This document shows, in pieces, positions 9,816 to 17,948 of a stretch of DNA of 64,000 nt (position 1 is its first letter; the number at the start of each line of letters is the position of its first letter). Below the pieces are notes generated by a model. The model did not search any database. It was not told the origin of the DNA and saw only the letters and a list, made by a program, of their open reading frames with translations. This stretch comes from Vibrio pomeroyi (GTDB lineage: Bacteria > Pseudomonadota > Gammaproteobacteria > Enterobacterales > Vibrionaceae), in the NCBI GenBank assembly GCA_041879425.1, contig CP090854.1:930001-994000 (forward strand), written 5' to 3'. A program made the translations under genes and the position numbers.

Positions 9816-9831
9816 AGGCATGTTTCTTGCT
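9816..9831 (+). promoter_or_regulatory. sigma-54 promoter of the fliK operon
   Basis: AGGCATG-TTTC-TTGCT has the invariant GG and GC with exact spacing and a perfect -12 half. Two bases differ from consensus in the -24 half. It sits in the 182-nt gap between fliJ and fliK, and transcription would start near 9842. This fits a separate class III unit fliKLMNOPQR-flhB. Confidence 0.8.
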
Positions 9832-9941
9832 CCGTTTTATATAAAATTGCGCCTTTTGCCTGCTAAAGGTATGAAAAGCGCCCGACTTTCTTTTTGTTGC
9901 CGATTTTGTGGCAGCAAAGCTAGTAGATAGAGCTTGTATAT

Positions 9942-12092
9942 ATGAATGTTAGTCCTTCCTCAAATTCAGCGACCAACAAAACGTCATCGTTGTTGGAAAC
10001 CGGTTCTACCGCTTCAAAGGTAGAAGAAACCGGCGATTCAAAAGGTTTTTTTGAGTCGTTTAAAGAAGCGCTCGGCTTTGAAGAAAGTGACAGCAAGGCT
10101 GCAGTAAAAGGCGCAGAAAGTGCCTCAAAATCTGAAGGCAAACAACCTTCGGCTGAAGGTGATGCGTCTTCTGAAAAGGCTAACAGTGAGTCGGCGGGGA
10201 AAACGCAAGGCGATGTAGCTGAATCAAAGAGCACAGATGCGACTAGCGAGGCTCAAGCCAAACAAGCTGTTACAACGGCAGGTGCTGAAAAGGCGCCTGT
10301 TGAAGATGCGAAGACCAATAAGTCAGGTGTTGAACAAACGGCTGAATTAGATTTGCAGTCGAAAGACAAAACCTCATCGAACATGGCGGGTGATGACACC
10401 TCTGCTGAGAAAGCTCAATCCGAAGGTGAACAACTTCAAGCTGCTTCTGCTGGTCAACATTCAAAAGATCAAACTGCAGAATTAAAAGCCAAGGATGCTT
10501 CTCAAGCCAACGCAGCGATGAGCGAAGGCAATAAATTACTTGGTCAGTTGGATGAGGCAAACAAAACGCTTAATAAGACACCGAACGGCAAAGGCTTGCC
10601 TCAGCAAGCTCAGATAGACCAAGCTCAAAGTAATATCGCGGGTGCTCCTATTGCAGGTGCCTCCGTTGCGGGTCTGGCTACACAACAAAATAATACGGCA
10701 AACTCAGACAGCGCTCTTGAAGTGGACTCTGAAATTGCGGTGCTTACCGGTGGTAAGGGTGTTTCTCAGCTGACTGATGATGAAATCCGACAGCTAATGG
10801 ACAAAGGCGTGACCCCTGAGCAGATCGAAGCAAGCATGAGCCGAGAGCTGAACCAGAAAAATGCGGCTAGCGCGGTTACTACCGATCAAAGGCAAGCACT
10901 CTCACCTGCTGAACTCGAGCTAGCGAAACAGGTTGATGCGCATACTAAAGCGCTTAACCAATTGAATACTCAGATTGAATCAGAGCAGTCTGTAGTGGAT
11001 GGTTTGCTTCAAAAACAACAAAGCGGCGCTAAGTTGACGGTCGACGAGCAAGCTGCCTTAGCTAAAGCAACCTCTAATATAGAAGTGTTGAATCAACAGC
11101 TCGCCAACGTTCAACAGCAAGCTAGTGCTTTACTAAGCCAAGCCCCGAATGCGAGTGGCACCTCAGGTAACCCAACCGCGATTGATTGGGATAACGCAGA
11201 TTCGAATGAAGCTAAGGCCTTAGCGGCAGCAGCATCGACAGCAGCTGTCGCGACCGCTGCTCAGCAAGCGACATCACAGGCCTCGTCTCAAGCTGCAGCC
11301 AATGCTGTTTCAGACAAGGCGACAATGCTACACGCCAATAATGCGCACGCGGCCCAGCAGGCTGCGGCTCAACAAGCTAACCTTGCTTCACCTCAACAAG
11401 CTGCTTTAGACCCTGCTTTAACTGCGCAAGGGGTGGCGATGAATGCAGCACCTGTTGCGACCAAAGCCGGCTCAACGGACATGTTACTTAAAGCTGGAGC
11501 CGGAGCAGCGGCATTGTCTGGTCTTGGAAAAGCGGGTGCTAAAGAAGACTCTAAAGATTCGACATTTGCTCAACAGATCGCTTCTGCTGCGGGTGTTCAA
11601 GGCGCTACAACTGCGGGTTCTGCGCCAACCCGAGCTGAGATTCAAGCTGCTCAACAAGCGCCTTTGCAGCTGACTAAAGAACTCGCGAATGAGCAGGTAG
11701 CGGAAAAAGTGCAAATGATGATGTCTAAGAACCTTAAGAACTTAGATATCCGCCTCGACCCACCAGAGTTAGGGCAAATGAAGATTCGCATGACCATGAA
11801 CAATGATGTGGCCAGCGTTCATTTCACAGTGAACAGCCAACAGGCGAGGGATGTGATAGAACAAACCCTACCTCGTTTAAGAGAGATGCTTGCTCAACAA
11901 GGTATGCAGCTCGCTGATTCGTCTGTTCAACAACAGAATTCAGGCCAAGGGCAAGATAGATACAACAATGGTGAGCAACAATCCGGCTCTAACCGCACAA
12001 ATGATGCTCAAGGTGATGAAAACCTTGATAGCGGCAGCAATCTTGAATTGAATGTCGCATCAAAGCGTGATGGAATTAGTTATTATGCCTAA
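9942..12092 (+). CDS. fliK: FliK, flagellar hook-length control protein
   Basis: 716 residues. FliK is exported during hook growth, measures hook length and triggers the FlhB substrate switch. The N-terminal two thirds is a low-complexity Ala/Gln/Ser/Lys-rich ruler region with long coiled-coil-like stretches. The conserved C-terminal switch domain (Flg_hook) is visible around residues 585-660 (NLDIRLDPPELGQMKIRM, NSQQARDVIEQTLPRLREML). A Gln/Asn/Gly-rich tail follows. The ruler region is expected to vary in length between species. Its own sigma-54 site lies 111 nt upstream. Confidence 0.93.
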   Translation: MNVSPSSNSATNKTSSLLETGSTASKVEETGDSKGFFESFKEALGFEESDSKAAVKGAESASKSEGKQPSAEGDASSEKANSESAGKTQGDVAESKSTDATSEAQAKQAVTTAGAEKAPVEDAKTNKSGVEQTAELDLQSKDKTSSNMAGDDTSAEKAQSEGEQLQAASAGQHSKDQTAELKAKDASQANAAMSEGNKLLGQLDEANKTLNKTPNGKGLPQQAQIDQAQSNIAGAPIAGASVAGLATQQNNTANSDSALEVDSEIAVLTGGKGVSQLTDDEIRQLMDKGVTPEQIEASMSRELNQKNAASAVTTDQRQALSPAELELAKQVDAHTKALNQLNTQIESEQSVVDGLLQKQQSGAKLTVDEQAALAKATSNIEVLNQQLANVQQQASALLSQAPNASGTSGNPTAIDWDNADSNEAKALAAAASTAAVATAAQQATSQASSQAAANAVSDKATMLHANNAHAAQQAAAQQANLASPQQAALDPALTAQGVAMNAAPVATKAGSTDMLLKAGAGAAALSGLGKAGAKEDSKDSTFAQQIASAAGVQGATTAGSAPTRAEIQAAQQAPLQLTKELANEQVAEKVQMMMSKNLKNLDIRLDPPELGQMKIRMTMNNDVASVHFTVNSQQARDVIEQTLPRLREMLAQQGMQLADSSVQQQNSGQGQDRYNNGEQQSGSNRTNDAQGDENLDSGSNLELNVASKRDGISYYA

Positions 12093-12145
12093 TATCAGGC
12101 CTATAGCAGCTCGTTAGTGGAAGTAACAGGAAGTTAAAGAACAGT

Positions 12146-12634
12146 ATGAACGCAGAACTAGATCCAGCTAAAAAGAAAAGTAAGCTCCTCATCATCATAA
12201 TTGCCGTAGTCGTTTTACTGCTTGGCGTTGGTGGTGCACTGTTCTTTTTCCTAGGCTCAGATGATGGTGCTTCTGAATCTCAGTCTCAACCCGCAACTGC
12301 TGTGGTCGCTGCTGAGCCTGTTATGTATGTTAATATTCCTCAGCCTTTCTTGTTCAATGTGACCGGTGATAAAAAAGATCGCCTAGTCCAGATAAAAGCA
12401 CAGCTAATGGTGCGCGGAAGTAAGAATGAAGATCTTGCGCGTTACCACTCTCCACTTGTCGAAAGTACACTGCTAGCAACGTTCGCTTCGGCAACGGTTG
12501 ACCAACTGCGTTCCCCAACAGGGCGAGTTGAACTGCGTGACAAGGCGACTGAAGATATTAAAGCCAGTCTGTCTCAAGCTGTTGGCCAGCCTGTGATTGA
12601 AAAAGTGCTATTCACTGACTTCGTAATTCAATAG
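12146..12634 (+). CDS. fliL: FliL, basal-body/stator-associated membrane protein
   Basis: 162 residues with one N-terminal membrane anchor (residues about 13-37, LLIIIIAVVVLLLGVGGALFF) and a periplasmic domain that in Vibrio forms a ring around the stator and supports high torque. Conserved C-terminal features are the RSPTGRVELRDKATEDIK region and the VLFTDFVIQ end. The gene is followed 7 nt later by fliM. Confidence 0.94.
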   Translation: MNAELDPAKKKSKLLIIIIAVVVLLLGVGGALFFFLGSDDGASESQSQPATAVVAAEPVMYVNIPQPFLFNVTGDKKDRLVQIKAQLMVRGSKNEDLARYHSPLVESTLLATFASATVDQLRSPTGRVELRDKATEDIKASLSQAVGQPVIEKVLFTDFVIQ

Positions 12635-12641
12635 GTAATTT

Positions 12642-13685
12642 GTGACCGATTTATTAAGCCAAGACGAAATTGATGCGCTGTTACACGGCGTTGACGATGT
12701 TGAAGAAGTTGAAGATGTCTTAGAAACCGAAAATGACAACGCGGTCAATTTCGACTTCTCATCGCAAGATCGAATCGTCCGTGGTCGAATGCCGACCCTT
12801 GAACTTATTAACGAGCGCTTCGCACGTCATATGCGTATCAGCTTGTTTAATATGTTACGTAAAACGGCTGAAGTGTCGATCAACGGCGTACAGATGATGA
12901 AGTTTGGTGAGTACCAAAACACATTGTATGTACCCACCAGTTTAAACATGGTGCGTTTCCGTCCGTTAAAAGGTACGGCGCTGATCACCATGGAAGCGCG
13001 TCTTGTTTTTATTCTCGTAGAGAACTTTTTTGGTGGTGATGGTCGTTTCCACGCCAAGATTGAAGGCCGTGAATTTACGCCGACTGAAAGACGTATTATC
13101 CAGCTGCTGCTGAAAATTGTTTTTGAAGATTACAAAGAAGCTTGGTCTCCAGTGATGGGGGTTGAGTTTGAATACCTGGATTCTGAAGTGAACCCAAGTA
13201 TGGCGAACATTGTGAGCCCAACAGAAGTGATCGTCGTGAGTTCGTTCCATATTGAAGTAGATGGCGGCGGTGGTGACTTTCACGTCGTGATGCCTTATTC
13301 AATGGTAGAACCGATCCGTGAATTGCTGGATGCGGGTGTTCAATCAGACAAAATGGAAACCGACGTTCGTTGGAGTACAGCACTGCGTGATGAAATCATG
13401 GACGTGCCTGTTAACTTCCGCGTCAACCTTCTAGAGCAAGACATCTCGCTGCGCGATTTAATGGAGTTGCGTCCAGGTGATGTGATTCCAATGAATATGC
13501 CTGAACACGCAACCATGTTTGTTGAAGAACTGCCGACGTACCGTGTGAAAATGGGTCGTTCGGGTGAAAAGCTCGCGGTGCAGATTTCTGAAAAAATTCA
13601 ACGACCACATGTGGTCAAAACTGATCTCGCCTTTCTAGGTAAAGACTTAATGTCTGAGCTAGAAAATAGCGATGATGACGAATAG
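12642..13685 (+). CDS. fliM: FliM, flagellar switch protein and CheY-P receptor
   Basis: 347 residues. The extreme N-terminus carries the CheY-P binding helix LLSQDEIDALLHG. The middle domain (FAL..FEDYKEAWSPVMGVEFEYLDSE) binds FliG, and the C-terminal SpoA domain contacts FliN. The start is GTG at 12642, giving the family-typical MTDLLSQDEID beginning. It works with FliG and FliN in the C-ring and with CheY encoded 10 kb downstream. Confidence 0.97.
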   Translation: MTDLLSQDEIDALLHGVDDVEEVEDVLETENDNAVNFDFSSQDRIVRGRMPTLELINERFARHMRISLFNMLRKTAEVSINGVQMMKFGEYQNTLYVPTSLNMVRFRPLKGTALITMEARLVFILVENFFGGDGRFHAKIEGREFTPTERRIIQLLLKIVFEDYKEAWSPVMGVEFEYLDSEVNPSMANIVSPTEVIVVSSFHIEVDGGGGDFHVVMPYSMVEPIRELLDAGVQSDKMETDVRWSTALRDEIMDVPVNFRVNLLEQDISLRDLMELRPGDVIPMNMPEHATMFVEELPTYRVKMGRSGEKLAVQISEKIQRPHVVKTDLAFLGKDLMSELENSDDDE

Positions 13686-13714
13686 CAAAATAGATAAAAG
13701 TATAGGAATTGGTA

Positions 13715-14125
13715 ATGGAACCTAGTGAAGATCAAAAGCTAGCAGACGAATGGGCGGCAGCACTTGGTGAAGACCCTTCAGCGCCGTCAATTGATGTTGA
13801 TGATGTGCTCGCGGCACCACTTGATGAGCTAACTGATTCATCGTCTCCGATTTCTGAAGATGAGCGTCGTAAGCTGGATACCATTATGGATATCCCAGTG
13901 ACCATTTCGATGGAAGTGGGTCGCTCTCAGATCAGTATTCGTAACCTACTTCAATTGAACCAAGGTTCGGTTGTCGAGCTAGATCGAATTGCCGGTGAGT
14001 CACTGGATGTGATGGTAAACGGTACCTTGATTGCTCACGGTGAAGTGGTTGTAGTAAACGACAAGTTTGGTATCCGTTTGACTGACGTTATTAGCCAAAC
14101 AGAACGAATTAAGAAGCTGCGTTAA
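13715..14125 (+). CDS. fliN: FliN, flagellar switch protein
   Basis: 136 residues. An acidic, variable N-terminal extension is followed by a SpoA domain (IPVTISMEVGRSQISIRNLL, VDGTLIAHGEVVVVNDKFG-like). FliN builds the bottom of the C-ring and helps dock FliH. The ATG at 13715 is preferred over an in-frame TTG at 13709 because AGGA at 13704-13707 is placed correctly only for the ATG. The stop overlaps the fliO start (TAATG). Confidence 0.95.
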   Translation: MEPSEDQKLADEWAAALGEDPSAPSIDVDDVLAAPLDELTDSSSPISEDERRKLDTIMDIPVTISMEVGRSQISIRNLLQLNQGSVVELDRIAGESLDVMVNGTLIAHGEVVVVNDKFGIRLTDVISQTERIKKLR

Positions 14126-14565
14126 TGAGTCTTTTGTCTCAAAGACTAGCGGGCTCTTCTCTCGGAATGACAGGGTTGTTACGAGGAACCTTGGGAGTAG
14201 GGCTATTAACTGCTCCTTCCATCGCTTTTGCTGCAACGCCGCCTTCTCTTGACTTAGCGACCACCTTTGGGTCGCTAATTTTCGTTATAGCCTTCATCTT
14301 ATTTATTGCTTGGCTACTGAAACGAATGCAAGTGCCAGCGATGTCCAATCAGCAAGGTTTGGCCATTGTTAGGCAAATCCCTGTGGGCACAAAAGAGCGT
14401 ATTGCTATCGTGCAAGCGGGTGATGAGCAGTTCTTGGTTGGCATTACCACACAATCCATTCAGCTGATCTCTAAGCTTGATAAACCTCTTACTCAGGAGA
14501 TGCTGGAAAAAAGTACATTCTCAAGTCAGCTTTCCCAGCTCATGAAAAAAGATGCAAACAAATAA
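14125..14565 (+). CDS. fliO: FliO, flagellar export-gate assembly factor
   Basis: 146 residues. A hydrophobic N-terminal stretch ending in AFAATPP looks like a signal sequence. A membrane segment follows ([21 protein letters not shown]), then a short cytoplasmic domain ([25 protein letters not shown]), as in FliO. FliO helps FliP assemble into the gate and is not always essential. It overlaps fliN by one base and fliP by 14. Confidence 0.91.
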   Translation: MSLLSQRLAGSSLGMTGLLRGTLGVGLLTAPSIAFAATPPSLDLATTFGSLIFVIAFILFIAWLLKRMQVPAMSNQQGLAIVRQIPVGTKERIAIVQAGDEQFLVGITTQSIQLISKLDKPLTQEMLEKSTFSSQLSQLMKKDANK

Positions 14566-15481
14566 CGGACTTTTGAACTCATCTTACTTTTGCCAAGCCG
14601 GAGCTTTCCGCGCGGTAAAAGTGCTGCTGGTTCAGCTTACTTTTCTCTGTACCCTAGTATTCAGTGTGTCGGTATTCGCACAGGCTGAAGACGGCACTGT
14701 AATCCCTGCCAACACCGCGGGTTCAGAGTCGGTCACCATCAGCACGATGGAACAAGACCAAGCCAAATCAACCACCATGACTACTGGCAGCTTGACAGGT
14801 AACGGGGGCGGCATTCCTGCTTTCACCATGACAACCAACGCCAATGGTGGTGAAGACTACTCAATCAACCTGCAAATTCTAGCGTTAATGACCATGCTTG
14901 GCTTCTTGCCGGCAATGGTGATATTGATGACCTCGTTCACCCGTATTGTGGTGGTGATGTCTATCTTGCGTCAGGCGATGGGTTTGCAACAAACGCCTTC
15001 CAACCAAGTGATCATTGGTATCGCGATATTCTTGACCTTTTTCATCATGTCACCCGTGATCAATCAGGTTAACGAGCAAGCGGTTCAACCCTATTTGAAT
15101 GAACAGATATCTGCGCGACAGGCATTTGATGTTGCCCAAGGGCCGATCAAATCCTTCATGCTCAAACAGACTCGAATCAAAGATCTAGAGACCTTTGTTG
15201 AAATCTCTGGGGCGGAAGTGACCAACCCAGAAGATGTTTCGATGGCAGTATTGATCCCTGCGTTTATCACATCGGAATTGAAAACGGCTTTCCAGATAGG
15301 CTTTATGTTGTTCTTGCCATTCCTCATTATCGACTTGGTGGTAGCGTCGGTATTGATGGCGATGGGTATGATGATGTTGTCACCGATGATTGTATCTTTG
15401 CCGTTTAAGTTGATGCTGTTCGTTCTTGTTGATGGTTGGAACTTGATACTCTCCACACTCGCCGGCAGTTTTGCCTTGTAG
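14552..15481 (+). CDS. fliP: FliP, flagellar export-gate pore protein
   Basis: 309 residues. A cleavable-type signal sequence ([20 protein letters not shown]) and a linker are followed by four membrane segments. The FliP signatures are [48 protein letters not shown] and [16 protein letters not shown]. FliP with FliQ and FliR forms the helical gate complex. The start overlaps the end of fliO, indicating coupling. Confidence 0.96.
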   Translation: MQTNNGLLNSSYFCQAGAFRAVKVLLVQLTFLCTLVFSVSVFAQAEDGTVIPANTAGSESVTISTMEQDQAKSTTMTTGSLTGNGGGIPAFTMTTNANGGEDYSINLQILALMTMLGFLPAMVILMTSFTRIVVVMSILRQAMGLQQTPSNQVIIGIAIFLTFFIMSPVINQVNEQAVQPYLNEQISARQAFDVAQGPIKSFMLKQTRIKDLETFVEISGAEVTNPEDVSMAVLIPAFITSELKTAFQIGFMLFLPFLIIDLVVASVLMAMGMMMLSPMIVSLPFKLMLFVLVDGWNLILSTLAGSFAL

Positions 15482-15493
15482 CTGGGGGAAATC

Positions 15494-15763
15494 ATGAATC
15501 CTGAAATATTCGTAGAGTTGTTCCGAGACGCGCTTTGGATGGTATTAATCATGGTTTGCGCCATTATTATCCCCAGCCTGCTGATCGGTTTGGTCGTGGC
15601 TATTTTCCAAGCGGCGACCTCGATCAACGAACAAACATTGAGCTTCTTGCCGCGTTTGATCGTGACCTTATTGGCATTGATGCTGTTTGCGCACTGGATG
15701 ACTCAGATGATGATGGAGTTCTTTTTTGAACTCATCGAACGCTTACCTCAAGTTCTGTATTAA
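15494..15763 (+). CDS. fliQ: FliQ, flagellar export-gate subunit
   Basis: 89 residues with two hydrophobic helices and the conserved AIFQAATSINEQTLSFLPR turn typical of FliQ. GGGGGAAATC precedes the ATG. It lies between fliP and fliR with short gaps (12 and 6 nt). Confidence 0.96.
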   Translation: MNPEIFVELFRDALWMVLIMVCAIIIPSLLIGLVVAIFQAATSINEQTLSFLPRLIVTLLALMLFAHWMTQMMMEFFFELIERLPQVLY

Positions 15764-15769
15764 ACCGAT

Positions 15770-16552
15770 ATGGAATACCCAACGAGCCTTGTACTAGAGT
15801 GGTTAGCCAATTATTTTTGGCCTTACACTCGCATCTCAGCCATGCTGATGGTGATGACGGTCACCGGTGCACGTTTTGTGTCGCCGCGTATTCGTCTGTA
15901 TTTAGGTTTGGCAATTACCTTCGCGGTGATGCCTGCAATTCCCGCTGTTCCAAAAGAGATTGAACTGCTCTCTTTTCAAGGCTTTCTTACCGTCTTTGAG
16001 CAAATCGTGATTGGTGTGGCGATGGGGTTTGTTACCCAGTTTATGATTCAAACCTTCGTTATGCTCGGCCAGATCCTCGGTATGCAATCGAGCTTGGGCT
16101 TCGCCTCAATGGTCGACCCGGCAAACGGTCAAAACACACCAGTACTCGGCCAACTATTCATGCTACTTGCGACTATGTTCTTCTTGGCGACCGACGGTCA
16201 TTTGAAGATGTTGCAGCTGGTGGTATTCAGTTTTAAAACCTTGCCGATTGGCAGTGGTTCTCTGACCTCGGTCGATTTTAGAGAACTCGCATTGTGGCTT
16301 GGTATCATGTTCAAAACAGCACTGGCGATGTCTTTATCTGGCATTATTGCACTGCTGACGATTAACTTGTCGTTTGGTGTAATGACGCGTGCAGCACCTC
16401 AGCTAAACATTTTTTCTTTGGGTTTTGCATTTGCGCTACTCGTGGGTCTGTTACTTTGTTGGTACATCCTTGGCGGCTTGTATAGTCACTATGAGCTATT
16501 CTGGATGCAAGGCGAGCAACAGATATGTCGTCTAATCCGGTTAGATTGCTAG
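15770..16552 (+). CDS. fliR: FliR, flagellar export-gate subunit
   Basis: 260-residue polytopic membrane protein with the FliR features: an N-terminal RISAMLMVMTVTGARFVSPR segment, MQSSLGFASMVDPANGQNTP in the middle and LFMLLATMFFLATDGHL. It completes the FliPQR gate and is followed after 9 nt by flhB, whose product wraps around the gate. Confidence 0.96.
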   Translation: MEYPTSLVLEWLANYFWPYTRISAMLMVMTVTGARFVSPRIRLYLGLAITFAVMPAIPAVPKEIELLSFQGFLTVFEQIVIGVAMGFVTQFMIQTFVMLGQILGMQSSLGFASMVDPANGQNTPVLGQLFMLLATMFFLATDGHLKMLQLVVFSFKTLPIGSGSLTSVDFRELALWLGIMFKTALAMSLSGIIALLTINLSFGVMTRAAPQLNIFSLGFAFALLVGLLLCWYILGGLYSHYELFWMQGEQQICRLIRLDC

Positions 16553-16561
16553 GAGGCTGAA

Positions 16562-17692
16562 ATGGCAGAGTCAGACGGTCAAGAACGCACAGAAGACGCC
16601 ACGCCCAGACGCTTGCAACAGGCCAAAGAGAAAGGGCAGGTTGCAAGGTCAAAAGAGCTAGCGTCAGCGTCGGTATTAATTGTCGGTGCGATTGCATTAA
16701 TGTGGTTTGGCGAATCGATGGCGAAGGCTTTGTTCGAGGCTATGCAACGTCTGTTCTCTTTGAGCCGCGAAGAAATCTTTGACACCAACAAACTCCTAGA
16801 AATCGCTGGTGGCGCACTGGTGAACCTGCTGTTTCCGCTGTTCCTAATTCTGATCACCTTGTTTGTTGCGGCTGTTATTGGCGCGGCAGGTGTAGGCGGG
16901 ATTAACTTCTCGATGCAAGCAGCGATGCCGAAAGCGTCTAAGCTCAATCCTCTGAGTGGTATCAAGCGTATGTTTGGCCTACAAAGCTGGGTTGAGCTGC
17001 TCAAATCTATTTTGAAAGTAGCGCTTGTGTCGGGTATGGCGATTTATCTAATTCAAGCGTCTCAGCATGACTTGATGCAGCTGAGTATGGATGTCTATCC
17101 GCAGAACATCTTCCATGCGTTGGATATCTTGCTTAATTTCATTCTGTTGATCAGTTGCTCTTTGTTGATTGTGGTGGCTATTGATATCCCATTCCAGATC
17201 TGGCAACACGCCGATCAGCTGAAGATGACCAAGCAAGAGGTGAAAGACGAATTCAAAGACACTGAAGGTAAGCCTGAGGTGAAAGGCCGAATTCGCATGT
17301 TGCAAAGGGAAGCAGCTCAGCGTCGGATGATGGCCGATGTACCTCAAGCGGACGTGATCGTCACTAACCCGGAGCACTTCTCGGTGGCTTTGCGCTATAA
17401 GCAGAACCAAGATAAAGCGCCAATTGTGGTCGCCAAAGGTGTTGATCACATGGCGATGAAGATTCGTGAAATTGCCCGTGAAAATGACATCTATATTGTT
17501 CCCGCACCGCCATTGGCGAGGGCGCTTTATCACACCACAGAGCTCGAACAACAAATTCCTGACGGTTTGTTTACAGCGGTTGCCCAAGTGCTCGCCTATG
17601 TTTTTCAACTGAAACAGTATCGAAAACGCGGGGGAGAGAGACCAAAACTGCAAGATTCTAATATGCCGATCCCACCTGATTTACGTCATTAG
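16562..17692 (+). CDS. flhB: FlhB, export-gate substrate-specificity switch
   Basis: 376 residues: four membrane segments, then a cytoplasmic domain. The autocleavage motif is at residues 269-272 and reads Asn-Pro-Glu-His (NPEH) rather than the common NPTH. The surrounding VIVTN..HFSVALRY context is conserved, and the cleaved Asn-Pro bond is present. FlhB is cleaved, senses FliK and switches export from hook to filament proteins. Last gene of the fliK unit; a 256-nt gap with a sigma-54 site separates it from flhA. Confidence 0.96.
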   Translation: MAESDGQERTEDATPRRLQQAKEKGQVARSKELASASVLIVGAIALMWFGESMAKALFEAMQRLFSLSREEIFDTNKLLEIAGGALVNLLFPLFLILITLFVAAVIGAAGVGGINFSMQAAMPKASKLNPLSGIKRMFGLQSWVELLKSILKVALVSGMAIYLIQASQHDLMQLSMDVYPQNIFHALDILLNFILLISCSLLIVVAIDIPFQIWQHADQLKMTKQEVKDEFKDTEGKPEVKGRIRMLQREAAQRRMMADVPQADVIVTNPEHFSVALRYKQNQDKAPIVVAKGVDHMAMKIREIARENDIYIVPAPPLARALYHTTELEQQIPDGLFTAVAQVLAYVFQLKQYRKRGGERPKLQDSNMPIPPDLRH

Positions 17693-17788
17693 ATCAATTG
17701 CTTGAGCTCAGCGTGATGAACACTGATAATAGGGACATAGTTATTGCTCTTTTCTAAGAGGTGATGGCGATAATTTGACGTAAGATGT

Positions 17789-17804
17789 TGGTACAGTGTT
17801 TGCT
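17789..17804 (+). promoter_or_regulatory. sigma-54 promoter of flhA
   Basis: TGGTACA-GTGT-TTGCT has intact GG and GC with exact -24/-12 spacing and a perfect -12 half. The start would be near 17816, leaving a leader of about 130 nt before flhA. That leader contains a GATAAT/ATTATC inverted repeat (17836-17854). Confidence 0.82.
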
Positions 17805-17948
17805 ATATCAATTCCGAACATAATAACTGGTTCATGATAATCCCGTGTATTATCAACCTGTGTATTATTAAACATAGCAACATAGCTTAGACCTGAGCTT
17901 CAATACGCTTGGTGAGATAGCTACAACATAGCGAACCAGTCTAGATTT

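Noticed and set aside
9891..9920. GCCGATTT sequence before fliK considered as a sigma-28 site
   Set aside because: No matching -35 half upstream; the sigma-54 site at 9816-9831 explains the gap better.
15091..15627. 178-codon minus-strand frame across fliP/fliQ
   Set aside because: Shadow of hydrophobic FliP/FliQ codons; no recognisable domain and it crosses the fliP-fliQ junction.
17048..17653. 201-codon minus-strand frame inside flhB
   Set aside because: Antisense to conserved FlhB including its cleavage motif; no supporting signals.
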